Shown here: positions 18,053-27,440 of the stretch, in pieces
Numbering within the stretch: position 1 is the first letter of the stretch
Layout: each line of letters opens with the position of its first letter
Source of the DNA: Streptomyces ferrugineus
Lineage (GTDB): Bacteria; Actinomycetota; Actinomycetes; Streptomycetales; Streptomycetaceae
DNA length: 64,000 bases
Direction of reading: 5' to 3'
NCBI RefSeq assembly: GCF_015160855.1
Contig: NZ_CP063373.1
Coordinates: 5,208,001-5,272,000, forward strand
Translations under genes and position numbers: made by a program
Notes under the pieces: model-generated
What the model was told of the DNA's origin: nothing
What the model saw: only the letters and a program-made list of their open reading frames with translations
The model's database searches: none

Positions 18053-18410
18053 GTCCTTCCAGGGGAGGTGCACCGCCTCAAGGAGAAGCCTGGGGGGTTG
18101 ATAGGGATCTTTGAAATTCCCCACCCCCTGCTCAGGGGGTGGACAGGCCTGCTCACTTCGGTTCCCCACCCTGGCCGCGCTGAGCTGCGGACGGTCGGCA
18201 CACGGGAGGGGCCGCCCGATAGCCAGCCAGCACCAGGGGCGGGGCGAGTTGTCCAGGGTGGGCGAAGCCCAGCGCGCAGCGCCGCCGCAGGCGCCCTTGA
18301 CCACTTGGCGCGACCCGCACGCTCAAGAACCGGGCGGCCCCGCCCTCTTCGTTCACCGCTGAACCAAGTGGGGATTTTGAGCGAGCCTGGGGAAAATCGC
18401 GGATCCCCAT
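18038..18410. repeat. structured insert flanked by 13-bp direct repeats
   Basis: The 13-mer CGCGGATCCCCAT occurs at 18038-18050 and 18398-18410, bounding a 360-bp unit. Inside are strong potential stems: CCACCCCCTG/CAGGGGGTGG at 18121-18142; CCACCCTGG near 18166 paired with CCAGGGTGG near 18253; CCACTTGG (18301) with CCAAGTGG (18364); GGGCGG/CCGCCC near 18332; and GTTCA/TGAAC near 18351. There is no ORF of note. It could be a non-autonomous mobile repeat or a structured RNA gene. Confidence 0.55.
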
Positions 18411-18563
18411 CATGGTGGCCTGCGCGGCTACATGGAGTGGCCGGCGGGCAGCGGCGACACGCTGCTGCAGGCGTTGATCGCCTCCACCAAGGCGGAGCGC
18501 ACCCGTGAGTTCTGCGGGGCACCTGGCCGCACCCGCACCCGCGATGACCGGCCGGGAGGGTGA
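18408..18563 (+). pseudogene. 3' part of a small interrupted gene
   Basis: One frame immediately after the second 13-bp repeat reads HGGLRGYMEWPAGSGDTLLQ then ALIASTKAERTREFCGAPG and stops at 18563. The composition looks like a genuine protein end. It is not in the same frame as the 17915 ORF once 360 bases are removed, so the original gene suffered more than a clean insertion, or the two pieces are unrelated. Confidence 0.35.
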
Positions 18564-18657
18564 CGCAAAGCCATATGCGGCACCTGTCGGCGACGCGTGA
18601 ATCGTGACCCAGTTCCGACGGGTGAAAAGTGACCCCCACTGCATCAGTTGATGTTGG

Positions 18658-19464
18658 TCATTCCCCAGTGTTGGCGGCGGGAACCCGTCCGAGGTCGCGG
18701 CCGCGCATGCGGTAGCTGTCGCCCTTGAGTGAGATCACCTCAGCGTGGTGGACGAGGCGGTCGATCATCGCGGCGGCGACGGTGTCGTCGCCGAAGACCT
18801 CGCCCCAGCGCCCGAACGGCTTGTTGCTGGTCACGATCACCGAGGCGCGTTCGTAGCGGCCCGAGATGAACTGGAAGAACAGGTTGGCGGCCTCGGGTTC
18901 GAAGGGGATGTAGCCGACCTCGTCCACGATGATCAGCGGGATCCGTCCCAGCCTGGTCAACTCGTCACTGAGCCTGCCCACTTGATGCGCCTCGGCGAGG
19001 CGGGTGACCCACTGGGCGGCGGTGGCGAAGGCGACCCGGTGGCCGGCCTGGCAGGCCCGGATGCCGAGACCGGTGGCGAGGTGGGTCTTGCCGGTGCCGG
19101 GCGGCCCCAGGAAGATGACGTTCTCCTTGCCGACGACGAAGTCCAGCGTCCCCAGATGGGCGATGACCTCGCGTTTCACGGACCGCTGGTGGTCGAAGTC
19201 GAAGTCCTCCAGGGACTTGCGGGAGGGGAATCGGGCGGCCCTGATGCGCCCCTCGGCGCCGTGGGAGTCGCGGGCGGCGACCTCCCGCTGCAGGCAGGCG
19301 GCGAGATACTCCTCGTGGCTCCAGCCCTCGTCGCGGGCCCGCTCAGCGAGCCGGGCGGCCGCGTCCCGCAGGGCCGGGGCCTTCAACGCCTTGGTCAGGT
19401 AGACGAGTTCAGAGGTCACATCCCGGCTGGTCCTGGCCTGGTTCGTGCTGTTCTTCGTGCTCAT
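18658..19464 (-). CDS. istB: IS21 helper ATPase IstB
   Basis: A 268-aa AAA+ ATPase of the DnaC/IstB type. It has Walker A LGPPGTGKTHLATGLG, Walker B PLIIVDEVGYIPFEPE, then VIVTSNKPFGRWGEVF and a C-terminal HHAEVISLKGDSYRMRGRDL. The family binds target DNA and licenses the transposase. The ATG at 19464 overlaps the istA stop (TGATG), a common arrangement that sets the ratio of the two proteins by re-initiation. The length is normal for the family. Confidence 0.95.
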   Translation of the reverse strand: MSTKNSTNQARTSRDVTSELVYLTKALKAPALRDAAARLAERARDEGWSHEEYLAACLQREVAARDSHGAEGRIRAARFPSRKSLEDFDFDHQRSVKREVIAHLGTLDFVVGKENVIFLGPPGTGKTHLATGLGIRACQAGHRVAFATAAQWVTRLAEAHQVGRLSDELTRLGRIPLIIVDEVGYIPFEPEAANLFFQFISGRYERASVIVTSNKPFGRWGEVFGDDTVAAAMIDRLVHHAEVISLKGDSYRMRGRDLGRVPAANTGE

Positions 19465-20714
19465 CAGGCTGCCCCTTCACCCGTGCTCAGACCGCCGTCG
19501 ATCACGCCGAAGATCCGGTCGTAGGAGTCCAGCGACCGCTCCTCGACCTCGGTGACCTCCGCTGGCACCGGTTTCCTGTCCGCAGCCGTCTTGCGGGCGG
19601 CCGCGGCAGCCGCCGCGTGATCGGGGTCGGTGATGGTCTGGTGGCGGGCCCAGCTGCGGGCATGACGGGCGACTTCGACGCCGTCGCAGGTCACCAGGAC
19701 CTGGTCCAGGTCGGCGGCGACGTCGATGCGGCGGCCGACGGCCAGCGGATGGACGGAGTAGTCGCAGGTGTCGAGGCGGACATAGTGGTCGCGGGGTAGC
19801 CGCAGGGATGCCTTCCACCAGCCCGGCGGGGCGATCGGCGGCAGGGCCAGCATGCGGGAGCGGTCGGCCTCCAGCCGGTCCGACGGGCGGGCCTGCAAGG
19901 TGCGGTGGATGCGCCGGTTGGCCTTCGTGAGCCAGTCGGCGAGCTGGATGTTGAAGTCGGCCGGCGAGGTGAACACCCGCCCGGGCAAAAACAACGTCTC
20001 CAGATAGCCGTTGGCCCGTTCGACCAGGCCCTTCGCCTCTGGATCCCGCGGCTTGCAGAGCAGGAACTTGATACCCAGCAGCCCGGCGAACGCGGCGAAT
20101 TCGTCGGTGAGTTGAGAGCCGCCGGACCGCCAGGAGCCGACGGCTCCCTCGTTGTCCCAGACCAACACCCTGGGGACGGTACCCAGCTCGGTCAGCAGCC
20201 GCCAGTGCCCGGCGATCAGGTCGGCTGCCGACCGGGAGGGCAGCATCCGGGCGGTGATCCACCGTGAGTAGCCCGCGATGACCAGCACCGGTGGCCGTCC
20301 AACCTGGCCGAAGCCGAGCGGGATGTCGGCGGGCGGGAACCACAGGTCGCACTGGGCGATCTCGCCTGGCTCATAGACCGTCCGCGAAGCCGGATCCGCA
20401 GGCCGATAGGCCGGCCGCAACTCCCGGATCCGGTCCTTGAGCACGGTCAGGCCGCGGTCCCAGCCAATCCGCTCGGCGATCACCGTCGCCGGCATCTCGC
20501 ACCACTGCTCGAGCAATTCGCGGATCTGAGGCTCGACCGCGTCCACGATCGAGCCCTTCGGCGCCCGCTGGTACTTCGGCGGCGCGTCGTCCGCGACCGC
20601 CCTGCGGACGGTGTTCCTCGAGATCCCCAGCTTCCTCGCGATCGCCCGCACCGGCATCCGCTCGGCCCGGTGAAGCCGGCGGATCTCCGCCCAGTCCTCC
20701 ACGCTGATCACCAC
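19464..20714 (-). CDS. istA: IS21 transposase IstA
   Basis: A 416-aa transposase. An N-terminal helix-turn-helix (MPVRAIARKLGISRNTVRRA) is followed by a DDE core with Asp in IAQCDLWFP, Asp in VLVWDNEGAVG and Glu in KGLVERANGYLE. The C-terminal part is of the IstA type (YSVHPLAVGRRIDV). The gene has all three catalytic residues and no frameshift, and the element's ends are also intact, so the transposase should be functional. Confidence 0.95.
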   Translation of the reverse strand: MVISVEDWAEIRRLHRAERMPVRAIARKLGISRNTVRRAVADDAPPKYQRAPKGSIVDAVEPQIRELLEQWCEMPATVIAERIGWDRGLTVLKDRIRELRPAYRPADPASRTVYEPGEIAQCDLWFPPADIPLGFGQVGRPPVLVIAGYSRWITARMLPSRSAADLIAGHWRLLTELGTVPRVLVWDNEGAVGSWRSGGSQLTDEFAAFAGLLGIKFLLCKPRDPEAKGLVERANGYLETLFLPGRVFTSPADFNIQLADWLTKANRRIHRTLQARPSDRLEADRSRMLALPPIAPPGWWKASLRLPRDHYVRLDTCDYSVHPLAVGRRIDVAADLDQVLVTCDGVEVARHARSWARHQTITDPDHAAAAAAARKTAADRKPVPAEVTEVEERSLDSYDRIFGVIDGGLSTGEGAA

Positions 20715-20920
20715 TCCTCCCGGCCTGGCTCAACGAGCCAGACCCCTTGGAGGGGGTCAACTTTCGAGCGTCGCTACTGGTCCACTTTTCAGCCGTCGCC
20801 GACAGCACCCTCCCCAGCGCATGGTCGGCACATCGCATCATGATCGTCTGCGGCATGGTGCGGGCCCGCAGGTGAGGACACCGGTCGGCGTGGCGCCGGA
20901 GGCGGACCTCGCTTCGTGCG

Positions 20921-23839
20921 TCAGTGGCTCGTCCCTGGTTGAGCCGGACGCCTGGCCCGCACGCCTGGCTGCGGCCGGTTCTCCATTTCGATGAGCAGCG
21001 GCCTCTGCCCCCTGCACCAGTCGGTGAACCAGTCCGGAACCGTTCCGGACCCTTGCAGGGTGCGCAGTTCTTTGAGACTGAAGGGCTCTGCTCCCGAAAT
21101 CACCGTGCGTCCAGGGCCTTTGGCCCGGGTGGCTGCCACCCTCTCGAACCACGGCTGGCCATGGACGAAACCGACATGCTTATGGAAGGAGTGGTACGCG
21201 GGCGCCGTCACTTCGAACAGGGCACAGCAGGCCCAGATGAGGGCGTCCCGGATGTCACGGTTCTGAGTTGCCTCGGCCAGCCTGTCGGGATCGGGAAGGG
21301 AGATGCCCTCACCGATGCGGGCGAAGGCCGCTTTGAGGAACCTGCCGTCCACCCGTGGCAGGCTGGCTCGGATGGATGCGCCGAAAGCGGCGGTGATCCT
21401 GCCCGCACCGCCGTCCTCCCCCACCTCGCCGAGGAGCTCTTCCATATCCAGGAGAACCGGCCCCGGGACCGTCTCGCCGAATGCCTGGAATCCCAGGCCC
21501 CACTCCCATCCGGCCGGAAGCTCGCCGATGTCCACCAGTTCGTTGCGCAGCAGGTAGGCCAGGAGCGGCGGATCCTGCAACCCCGGTCTCTCCATTCCGA
21601 GGGCCACCTCGTACATCTGCTGGTCCCACTGGGGATCGAACATGAGGGCTTCCCCTCGCCAGTAGAAGCGCGCCCACCTGGCGAGGGCTTGTCTGGCATG
21701 GAGTGAGTCCGTGCGGAGCTTGGCGATGAATCTGTTCCTGGGGTCCCGGGAGAGTTCGAACACCGCCAGTGCCGTGTCCCGGCTGGATTCCAGGCCGGCG
21801 GTGTCCCAGGTGTCCAGGAGAACGTCGAAGATGGCGTCGGTCGACTGAGGGGGCAGGGGAGCTGCGTTCATGACGCGCAGGCACAGTGAGAGGTGCTTCG
21901 CCGAGGCCTGCTGGCTGCTGTTCTTGGACCTCTCCATGAGGCTGGAGACGATGTCACGTGCACCGCCGTCGTACTTGTCGTCGGCACACTGGAAGATCAC
22001 ATCGACCAGTACCGAGCTGGCGTCCCGGTCGTAGGCAACTACCATCTCCTCGACCACCTCGTCGAGGGTGCGTGCACGCCGCACGAGGGCCTCCGCGGCG
22101 AAGTACTCCATGAAGGTGCGGTGGGTGAAGCCGAACAACCGGTGATCGACGGAGTCCGTGCCCTGGTAGGACAGCAGCCAGGCCCGGTCCGCGCAGAAGT
22201 CCAGGAAGTCCTGTGCTCGGGATCGGGCATCGACCTCGTCCACCGAGGCCGTGTCCGTGAAGAAGGTGGCGATCAGCTTTTTCAGCTGTCCTTCTTGCAC
22301 ACCGGCCTGCGCCGCCTGGCTTTTGTAGAAGAAGAGCGCGAGTTCCTGCATCAGACGGGTCCCGTAGTGCCGGTGATCCATCGGCTGCTCGATATGGCGC
22401 ATGGCGTCCCACCGTTGGAACAGCAGGTCGGCACATGCCTCGTACACCATGCGGCGGTTGCGCGGGATGTAGCCGCGGGCGCGGTACAGGGCGCACAGCA
22501 GGGAGAGCATGAGGGGGTTGGTGCGGATGTCGGGGACGTTCTCGGTCTCCCTTAGGAAGGCCAGGCGGTCCTGCTCCGATCGTCCTGTGTTCCCGAACCA
22601 TTTTTCGGTGTACTGCCCGACCTGCTCCAGGGAGAAGTCGTCCAGTTCGTAGATGTCGAAGTGCCTGGTGTCGAACGGCGCCTTGCTGTAGCCGACGCGC
22701 CGGGCCGTGACGAGGATCGGGATGAGCGGGAACCGGTTGGCGAATGCCTCGATGGTCCGTACGAAGGCCATGCGGCGTCCGACGTCCACAATCTCGTCGA
22801 TGCCGTCGAAGATCACGAAGGAGCGGCCGAGTGTGGCCAGGTCACGGATCTCCTCTTCCTGCACGTCGAGTTGGAGGCTCTCGCGGAGGGAGCGTGTGAT
22901 CGCCGACACTATGTGCGCGGTTCCGTCCGCCCCGGGGACGTCCTTGCAGGACACCACGAGAGGCGCATAGGCGGTGCCGGAACCGGGCCGTGAGAGCTGG
23001 TGGACGAGGTTCTGCGTCATGGTGCTCTTGCCGACGCCCGGGTTGCCCAGGACCACGCAGCGCGGGCGGCTCAGGGGCGAGACCAGGAAGGAGTCGTCAT
23101 GGAACTCGTCCGAGCCGCGTTTGCGCAGGTTGCGGGGCACGTACAGCACATCATGGTCGAAGCGGGACGTCTCGCTGGTGTGGCTGAAGGTGTGGGCGAG
23201 GCTGAGCTCGGCGTAGCGGCGTTCCGACGCGGCTCGGATGTCTGTGAGTACCTCGCGGGCGCGCTTCACCCGGGGCGAGGAGCCGAGGATGTCGACGATG
23301 TCCCGGAAGGCGGCATTGGGAGGGGCGTCGCTGCCCGACACCTGTGGTGCGGCCCCGATGTAGGCGGTGACCTTCTCCAGGTCGGCGGCACTGAGCGTCG
23401 CGGTGATGCTGTCATCGCGGGGGAAGACGCTCTCCATGTAGGCCGTGACGAGTTCCCAGAGTGCGCCTGCCAGCCCGGCCCAGGTGTATCCGTGTTCCTC
23501 GCAGAAGTCCTCCGCGCGGGCCGTGAACGTCTCCTCGTACTCCTGGGCGAGTTCCGACAGCTCCCGGCGGGATCTGATGCCGAGCCTGGCGATGAACAGA
23601 AACTGCGACAGGGCGACGGTCTCGGGCTGCTCGAGGAACTGCGACACCTGGGTGACCTGGTCCTGGGTCAGCAGGGCGATCGCCTCGCCGGTGCCGTCCG
23701 TGAGGAGGAGGCCGCCCCGCTCGTCGGACTCTTCCGCCCACTGGGACGGCGGAATGTCTCCTGTTACGGGGGCCGACGACCTCGTCACGAACGCTGCTGC
23801 CACGCGTCCGACCACACTGCCCACAATTGCCGGCTCCAC
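20921..23839 (-). CDS. NACHT-domain NTPase (bacterial NLR-like)
   Basis: A 972-aa protein from the GTG at 23839, chosen because GGGGAGGAG lies about 7 bases upstream; an in-frame ATG at 23869 would add 10 residues. An N-terminal helical region (about 1-250) precedes the STAND ATPase: Walker A LGNPGVGKSTM (about 264-274), Walker B SFVIFDGIDEI, sensor VTARRVGY, and the NACHT winged helix with GFTHRTFMEYFAAEAL. About 400 helical, HEAT-like residues follow as a probable sensor. No effector domain is obvious; the N-terminal helical part may fill that role. Family members protect against phage. It lies divergent from a beta-propeller gene. Confidence 0.8.
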   Translation of the reverse strand: MEPAIVGSVVGRVAAAFVTRSSAPVTGDIPPSQWAEESDERGGLLLTDGTGEAIALLTQDQVTQVSQFLEQPETVALSQFLFIARLGIRSRRELSELAQEYEETFTARAEDFCEEHGYTWAGLAGALWELVTAYMESVFPRDDSITATLSAADLEKVTAYIGAAPQVSGSDAPPNAAFRDIVDILGSSPRVKRAREVLTDIRAASERRYAELSLAHTFSHTSETSRFDHDVLYVPRNLRKRGSDEFHDDSFLVSPLSRPRCVVLGNPGVGKSTMTQNLVHQLSRPGSGTAYAPLVVSCKDVPGADGTAHIVSAITRSLRESLQLDVQEEEIRDLATLGRSFVIFDGIDEIVDVGRRMAFVRTIEAFANRFPLIPILVTARRVGYSKAPFDTRHFDIYELDDFSLEQVGQYTEKWFGNTGRSEQDRLAFLRETENVPDIRTNPLMLSLLCALYRARGYIPRNRRMVYEACADLLFQRWDAMRHIEQPMDHRHYGTRLMQELALFFYKSQAAQAGVQEGQLKKLIATFFTDTASVDEVDARSRAQDFLDFCADRAWLLSYQGTDSVDHRLFGFTHRTFMEYFAAEALVRRARTLDEVVEEMVVAYDRDASSVLVDVIFQCADDKYDGGARDIVSSLMERSKNSSQQASAKHLSLCLRVMNAAPLPPQSTDAIFDVLLDTWDTAGLESSRDTALAVFELSRDPRNRFIAKLRTDSLHARQALARWARFYWRGEALMFDPQWDQQMYEVALGMERPGLQDPPLLAYLLRNELVDIGELPAGWEWGLGFQAFGETVPGPVLLDMEELLGEVGEDGGAGRITAAFGASIRASLPRVDGRFLKAAFARIGEGISLPDPDRLAEATQNRDIRDALIWACCALFEVTAPAYHSFHKHVGFVHGQPWFERVAATRAKGPGRTVISGAEPFSLKELRTLQGSGTVPDWFTDWCRGQRPLLIEMENRPQPGVRARRPAQPGTSH

Positions 23840-24249
23840 CGATGCTCCTCCCCGCAATCTGACCCACATCCTCGCAGAAGGAACCCCCCTTGCCCGGGAC
23901 CACTCCCCCGGCTCGACGGGCCGCCCGACCTGTCTGAGGCTGGACCTGACGCCGCGCAAGCCGCAGGTCCAGCCACGGCCGCCGGGTGGAAAGCCGCGGC
24001 ATCGGCCCCGAAGCGCAGCTGACAAACCAGCCGAGCACTGGTATCGGCGGGCACCTTGGGGCCCGGGCCACGGGCCGTCGGCGTCAAAGAGCCGGTAACC
24101 GACTGCACGGTGGCGCGTTGCCCAAGCGAGGGGAACGCGCCACCGGCGCGACGGCCCGATGAACACGTGTACGCGTGCCGGGCCAATCACTCCTCCTTAG
24201 CCGGGCCGACCCCGTGCGCCGGCTGTCACGGATCACACTGGGGAGGGAC
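23840..24249. promoter_or_regulatory. 410-bp divergent intergenic region
   Basis: It separates the NACHT gene (leftward) from the beta-propeller gene (rightward) and must carry both promoters. I see no ORF with coding character and no clean -35/-10 pair. The shared upstream region suggests the two genes could be co-regulated. Confidence 0.35.
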
Positions 24250-26325
24250 GTGTCCTACCGTCGCGGTATCGGCACCCCGGCCGCGTTGTCCGTTCAGCGC
24301 GCCGCGTTGCAGCAGGACGGATCGCCGGGGTCGGCCGGCGCCGGCCCCTACTCCACCGGGGGTGGCGGGACCGTCCTGGAGCACCGCTACGGAGCGGTGC
24401 TGTTGTCGCATCTGCTGACCGGAACCCCTGTGCCCGGTCTGGGGGACGCCGTGACGCCGGTCCGGATCCGCTTTCAGGCGCGCTCCGTCAGCCGCGTGGA
24501 CGACATCGTTGTGGTCGGAACGGCACCCACCAAAACGGAAGTTGTGCTGTCCATCGGGGTGCGCAGAAAGCCGAAGCTGGTGCCGAGCGAGGCGGACTCC
24601 GTCAGGCTCATCGGCGACTTCCTGCACGTCGCGCGCACCAGGCGGGCGCTGGTGGACAGCGGCCGCTGGAAGCTCGCCCTGGCCGTAGTGCCCTCCTGCG
24701 TTCCCGCTCAGCAGCTCAAGACGTTGGCCGAGATGGCTTCGGCGGCGGGCAGCTGGACGGAGTTCCAGGACCGACTGCGCCGTCCAGGCAGCCTGCAGGC
24801 AGCAGTGCGCAATCGGCTGACCCAGTTGGAGGCGATCGTTGCTTCCCTGGCCCCCGAGCCGCCGGCGCAGGCGGCGCGGGAGAACTGGCGGCTGCTGTCG
24901 ACCCTGCGTCTGACCGAGATGCGCCTGGAAGGCGCCGACTGCACGGACCGGACCTACAGCGTGGAACGTCTGCGGGCCGTGACGCCGCAGCGCAGCAACG
25001 ACGCAGCGAACGCCCTGTTCGCCCATCTCGCGGAGCAAGTGGGCGCCTACGCTCCCGCTGGCGCGGTGGTGGATCTGTCCCGGCTGCACGCTGACCTTCA
25101 GGGACTGGACTGCTTCGCCCCGGCGTCGCGCCTGCCCTCCCCCACCGCTGCTGCGCCCGCCCGGCCGGCGGCGACGCGAACGCCACGGCCGAGCCGGCGC
25201 CGTGCACGCGCCAGGCTGCGGTGGAAGGCCCGTCTGCTGTCCGGGGCAGCACAGCAGCCCCAAGTGCACGACGGCACCGTAGTGGTGGTCGACGACTGCT
25301 GGACGCTCGCCTTCGATGCGGACTCCGGCGACCAACGCTGGGGCAAGAAGGCCGGCGGCGGGCACAGAGCCGTGGTCGCAGGCGGGGCGTGCTTCGCCTC
25401 CGACCCACTGGGCCATGCCCGGGCCTGGGATCTGCGCACCGGTCAGCGCAGCGCGCCGCTACGTCTGCGCATGCAGGACGGCCTGGCCGCGGTGTCGGAC
25501 GGGGTGCTGTTCGCCGCGCACCCCACGACGGGGCTGAGTGCCTACGACGTCGCCTCGAAAGCGGTGCTGTGGTCGGGCGCCGGGGACCGCCTGCCGGTCG
25601 CGGCGGCGCCCCGCACTCGCGGCGACACGGTGTTCGCGCTGCTGCGGGCCCCGTCGGCACCCGCGTGCGAGCAGCAGGTTCTCGCTGCCTTCGAGGCGAG
25701 GAGCGGGCGTACGGTGTGGTGCTGGCCGAGCGGCTCGTGCGCCATCACGCGCTGGAGCGCCGGCGACCAGGTCCTCACCGCCATTCTCGACACACAGGAT
25801 CACAAACGGGAGATCGTCGCCCTGGACCGCATCAGCGGAGAGCTGCTGTGGCGCCACGAACTGGCCGGCGAAGCGGCAGCAGCACCGGTGCATGCGGGTA
25901 CGGCGGTTCATCTGACGACCCGTTGCGGCCGGGCACTGACCTGGGATGCACGGGGTGGACGCCTGCGGTGGGACGTTCAGGCCGCCCGGCGCATCACTAC
26001 GGCTCCCCTGGTCACTGACGACGGCGTCTGTATCGCCGCTTTCGCCCCGGGGCGGCTGGTGGTCCTCGATCCGTCCTCGGGCAGCGAGTTGTGGCGCAAG
26101 AGCGTGAGCGGTGCCTTCACCGCCGCGCCGTTCATGGCGGGCGATCGCATCTGGGCCGCTGACCGTACCGGAGTCCTGTACAGCTGGGATCCGGGCACCC
26201 GCCGGAGCACGGCACAGCAGTTGGAGCGGTGGAGCGAGGAGGGCGGCGGGCAGCCAGCCATCGAGGGTCGCACGTTGTTCGTCTCCACCTGCAGCGGCTG
26301 GCTCCAGGCGTGGGAACTGCCCTAA
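24250..26325 (+). CDS. protein with conserved N-terminal domain and C-terminal PQQ-type beta-propeller
   Basis: About 691 aa from the GTG at 24250, which has GGGAGGG just upstream; a GTG at 24175 is the longer alternative but has no ribosome binding site. A Gly-rich start leads to TVLEHRYGAVLLSHLLTG, VDDIVVVG, SIGVRRKP and IGDFLHVARTRRAL. This conserved block is laid out somewhat like Cap4/DUF4297-type nuclease domains, but the expected QxK is not seen. A helical middle and a basic Pro/Ala linker follow. From about residue 335 there are roughly seven WD/PQQ-like blades (DADSGDQRWGKK, DRISGELLWRHE, DPSSGSELWRKS). I infer a sensor-effector protein, probably in defence with the divergent NACHT gene. 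Confidence 0.6.
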   Translation: MSYRRGIGTPAALSVQRAALQQDGSPGSAGAGPYSTGGGGTVLEHRYGAVLLSHLLTGTPVPGLGDAVTPVRIRFQARSVSRVDDIVVVGTAPTKTEVVLSIGVRRKPKLVPSEADSVRLIGDFLHVARTRRALVDSGRWKLALAVVPSCVPAQQLKTLAEMASAAGSWTEFQDRLRRPGSLQAAVRNRLTQLEAIVASLAPEPPAQAARENWRLLSTLRLTEMRLEGADCTDRTYSVERLRAVTPQRSNDAANALFAHLAEQVGAYAPAGAVVDLSRLHADLQGLDCFAPASRLPSPTAAAPARPAATRTPRPSRRRARARLRWKARLLSGAAQQPQVHDGTVVVVDDCWTLAFDADSGDQRWGKKAGGGHRAVVAGGACFASDPLGHARAWDLRTGQRSAPLRLRMQDGLAAVSDGVLFAAHPTTGLSAYDVASKAVLWSGAGDRLPVAAAPRTRGDTVFALLRAPSAPACEQQVLAAFEARSGRTVWCWPSGSCAITRWSAGDQVLTAILDTQDHKREIVALDRISGELLWRHELAGEAAAAPVHAGTAVHLTTRCGRALTWDARGGRLRWDVQAARRITTAPLVTDDGVCIAAFAPGRLVVLDPSSGSELWRKSVSGAFTAAPFMAGDRIWAADRTGVLYSWDPGTRRSTAQQLERWSEEGGGQPAIEGRTLFVSTCSGWLQAWELP

Positions 26326-26389
26326 CAGGGCCCGCCGGTCATCGCGGGCAACCGCATCCCCGTCGTAGGCACAGCCTTGGCCTGGGCTG

Positions 26390-26866
26390 TCAGCGTTCGA
26401 TCGACAGCGGCACGCGTACGTAGCTGGTGAGCCCGGCGTGGATCGCGGGGTCGATGCAGTCCACGTCGGCCATCGGCCCGGTGATGACCACAACGTCGCC
26501 GGTGGTGGCGACAGCACGCTGCCATGTGTGCTGCGACGGCATGGAGCCGTCGTAGAGGTAGCTCGTGTCGGGGAAACGGATCACGAGAGCCTCGTCGGGC
26601 AGTCGCAGCTCGGCGCTCCAGCCCGGGGTGCGCTGGGAGGCGAAGAGGGATGTCGTGGTGAGCTGCTGTCCGCCCGCCCGTCGTACCAGGAACTCGACGG
26701 CGTCGGGGATCTCGACCTGGTCCTGGGCATCGCGGACCTGCAGGGTGTGGGGTTGCAGGATGAAGATCGCTGCTTCGTCGGCAAAGTGCCCGCTCGCCGC
26801 CTGGAGTTGCATCTCGGCGATGCCCGGGAGGTGGGGCGGCAGCGAGGTGTCGTGGTTGCTCATCAC
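26390..26866 (-). CDS. unknown protein A (duplicated family)
   Basis: A 158-aa soluble protein of unknown function, rich in beta-type segments (FILQPHTLQVRDAQDQVEIP; VVITGPMADVDCIDPAI). A degenerate second copy is at 32996-33446. Its start follows AGGACAAGAGGAG and lies 43 bases after the stop of the 158-aa gene upstream, so the two form an operon. A regulatory or immunity role is possible but unsupported. Confidence 0.6.
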   Translation of the reverse strand: MMSNHDTSLPPHLPGIAEMQLQAASGHFADEAAIFILQPHTLQVRDAQDQVEIPDAVEFLVRRAGGQQLTTTSLFASQRTPGWSAELRLPDEALVIRFPDTSYLYDGSMPSQHTWQRAVATTGDVVVITGPMADVDCIDPAIHAGLTSYVRVPLSIER

Positions 26867-26909
26867 ATCTCCTCTTGTCCTCTTGCGCGTTCAGGGGGAC
26901 GGCCGGGGG

Positions 26910-27386
26910 TCACTGGTAAAGGAAGTCCGTCGACCACCGGGACAGGCCGGCGACGAGGGTGACAGCGGTGTCCGCCGCTTCGCGGCGCTGTGCTGCTGTG
27001 CGGTGGATCCAGACGGTGTCCTCGATCCGCCCGTGTGCGCCGTACTGCCGGGCCAGCGCACGGAAAGTGGCCGAAGCCCGGAACGGGGCGTCAGGCGGCT
27101 CGTCGTCGGCGACGAGCCGTGACGGGATGCCGCAGTACGTTTCGGACGTGATGAAGCAGGCCCAAAACACCAGCTCCAGCGTCGCTCGCTCATCACCCGC
27201 GACACGGTCCAGCAGGGCAGGCCGGCACTGCTGGCAGTCATCCAGCGTCACGTAGGTCAGCTGGTCCAGTACGTCGGGAAACGGCGCGGGCAGTTCGCAT
27301 GTGAGGTACGCCCGGGACGGCGGGATGAACCGCAGTCTCTGCGCCGCGGCATCGTGCCGATGGTCGGCGCGGCTCGTCTTCTCCAT
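26910..27386 (-). CDS. unknown protein B with a CxxC motif
   Basis: A 158-aa soluble protein from the ATG at 27386 (GGGAGAG 4-10 bases upstream). It contains a CQQC pair near residue 47 and a helical C-terminal half. I do not recognise the family. The leader region at 27441-27500 is repeated at 33507-33567, where this gene itself has been deleted and only a damaged protein-A gene follows. It is therefore part of a transposable or duplicated module. Confidence 0.6.
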   Translation of the reverse strand: MEKTSRADHRHDAAAQRLRFIPPSRAYLTCELPAPFPDVLDQLTYVTLDDCQQCRPALLDRVAGDERATLELVFWACFITSETYCGIPSRLVADDEPPDAPFRASATFRALARQYGAHGRIEDTVWIHRTAAQRREAADTAVTLVAGLSRWSTDFLYQ

Positions 27387-27440
27387 GGGCTCTCCCGTAA
27401 CAGGCTCGCTCCCTGGCACCACGGCTCATCCTTGCGGACC

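Larger units (their letters stand above)
17739..18584. other. 846-bp interval without an intact long gene
   Basis: It contains a 45-codon ORF, a structured insert bounded by 13-bp repeats, a short coding-like tail, and the left target-site copy of the IS21 element. Together these look like a small gene broken by successive insertions. Confidence 0.5.
18585..20804 (-). mobile_element. complete IS21-family insertion sequence
   Basis: The ends are the inverted repeat TGTCGGCGAC (18585-18594) and its complement (20795-20804), with the 5'-TG...CA-3' termini usual for IS21. A 5-bp direct repeat GCACC (18580-18584 and 20805-20809) flanks it as a target-site duplication. Length is 2220 bp, and the coupled istA-istB genes are intact. 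Everything points to a recently active element. Confidence 0.9.

Noticed and set aside
18051..18410. Group II intron as identity of the structured insert
   Set aside because: No recognisable domain V and no typical 5' GTGYG boundary; at 360 bp without an ORF the call would be unsupported.
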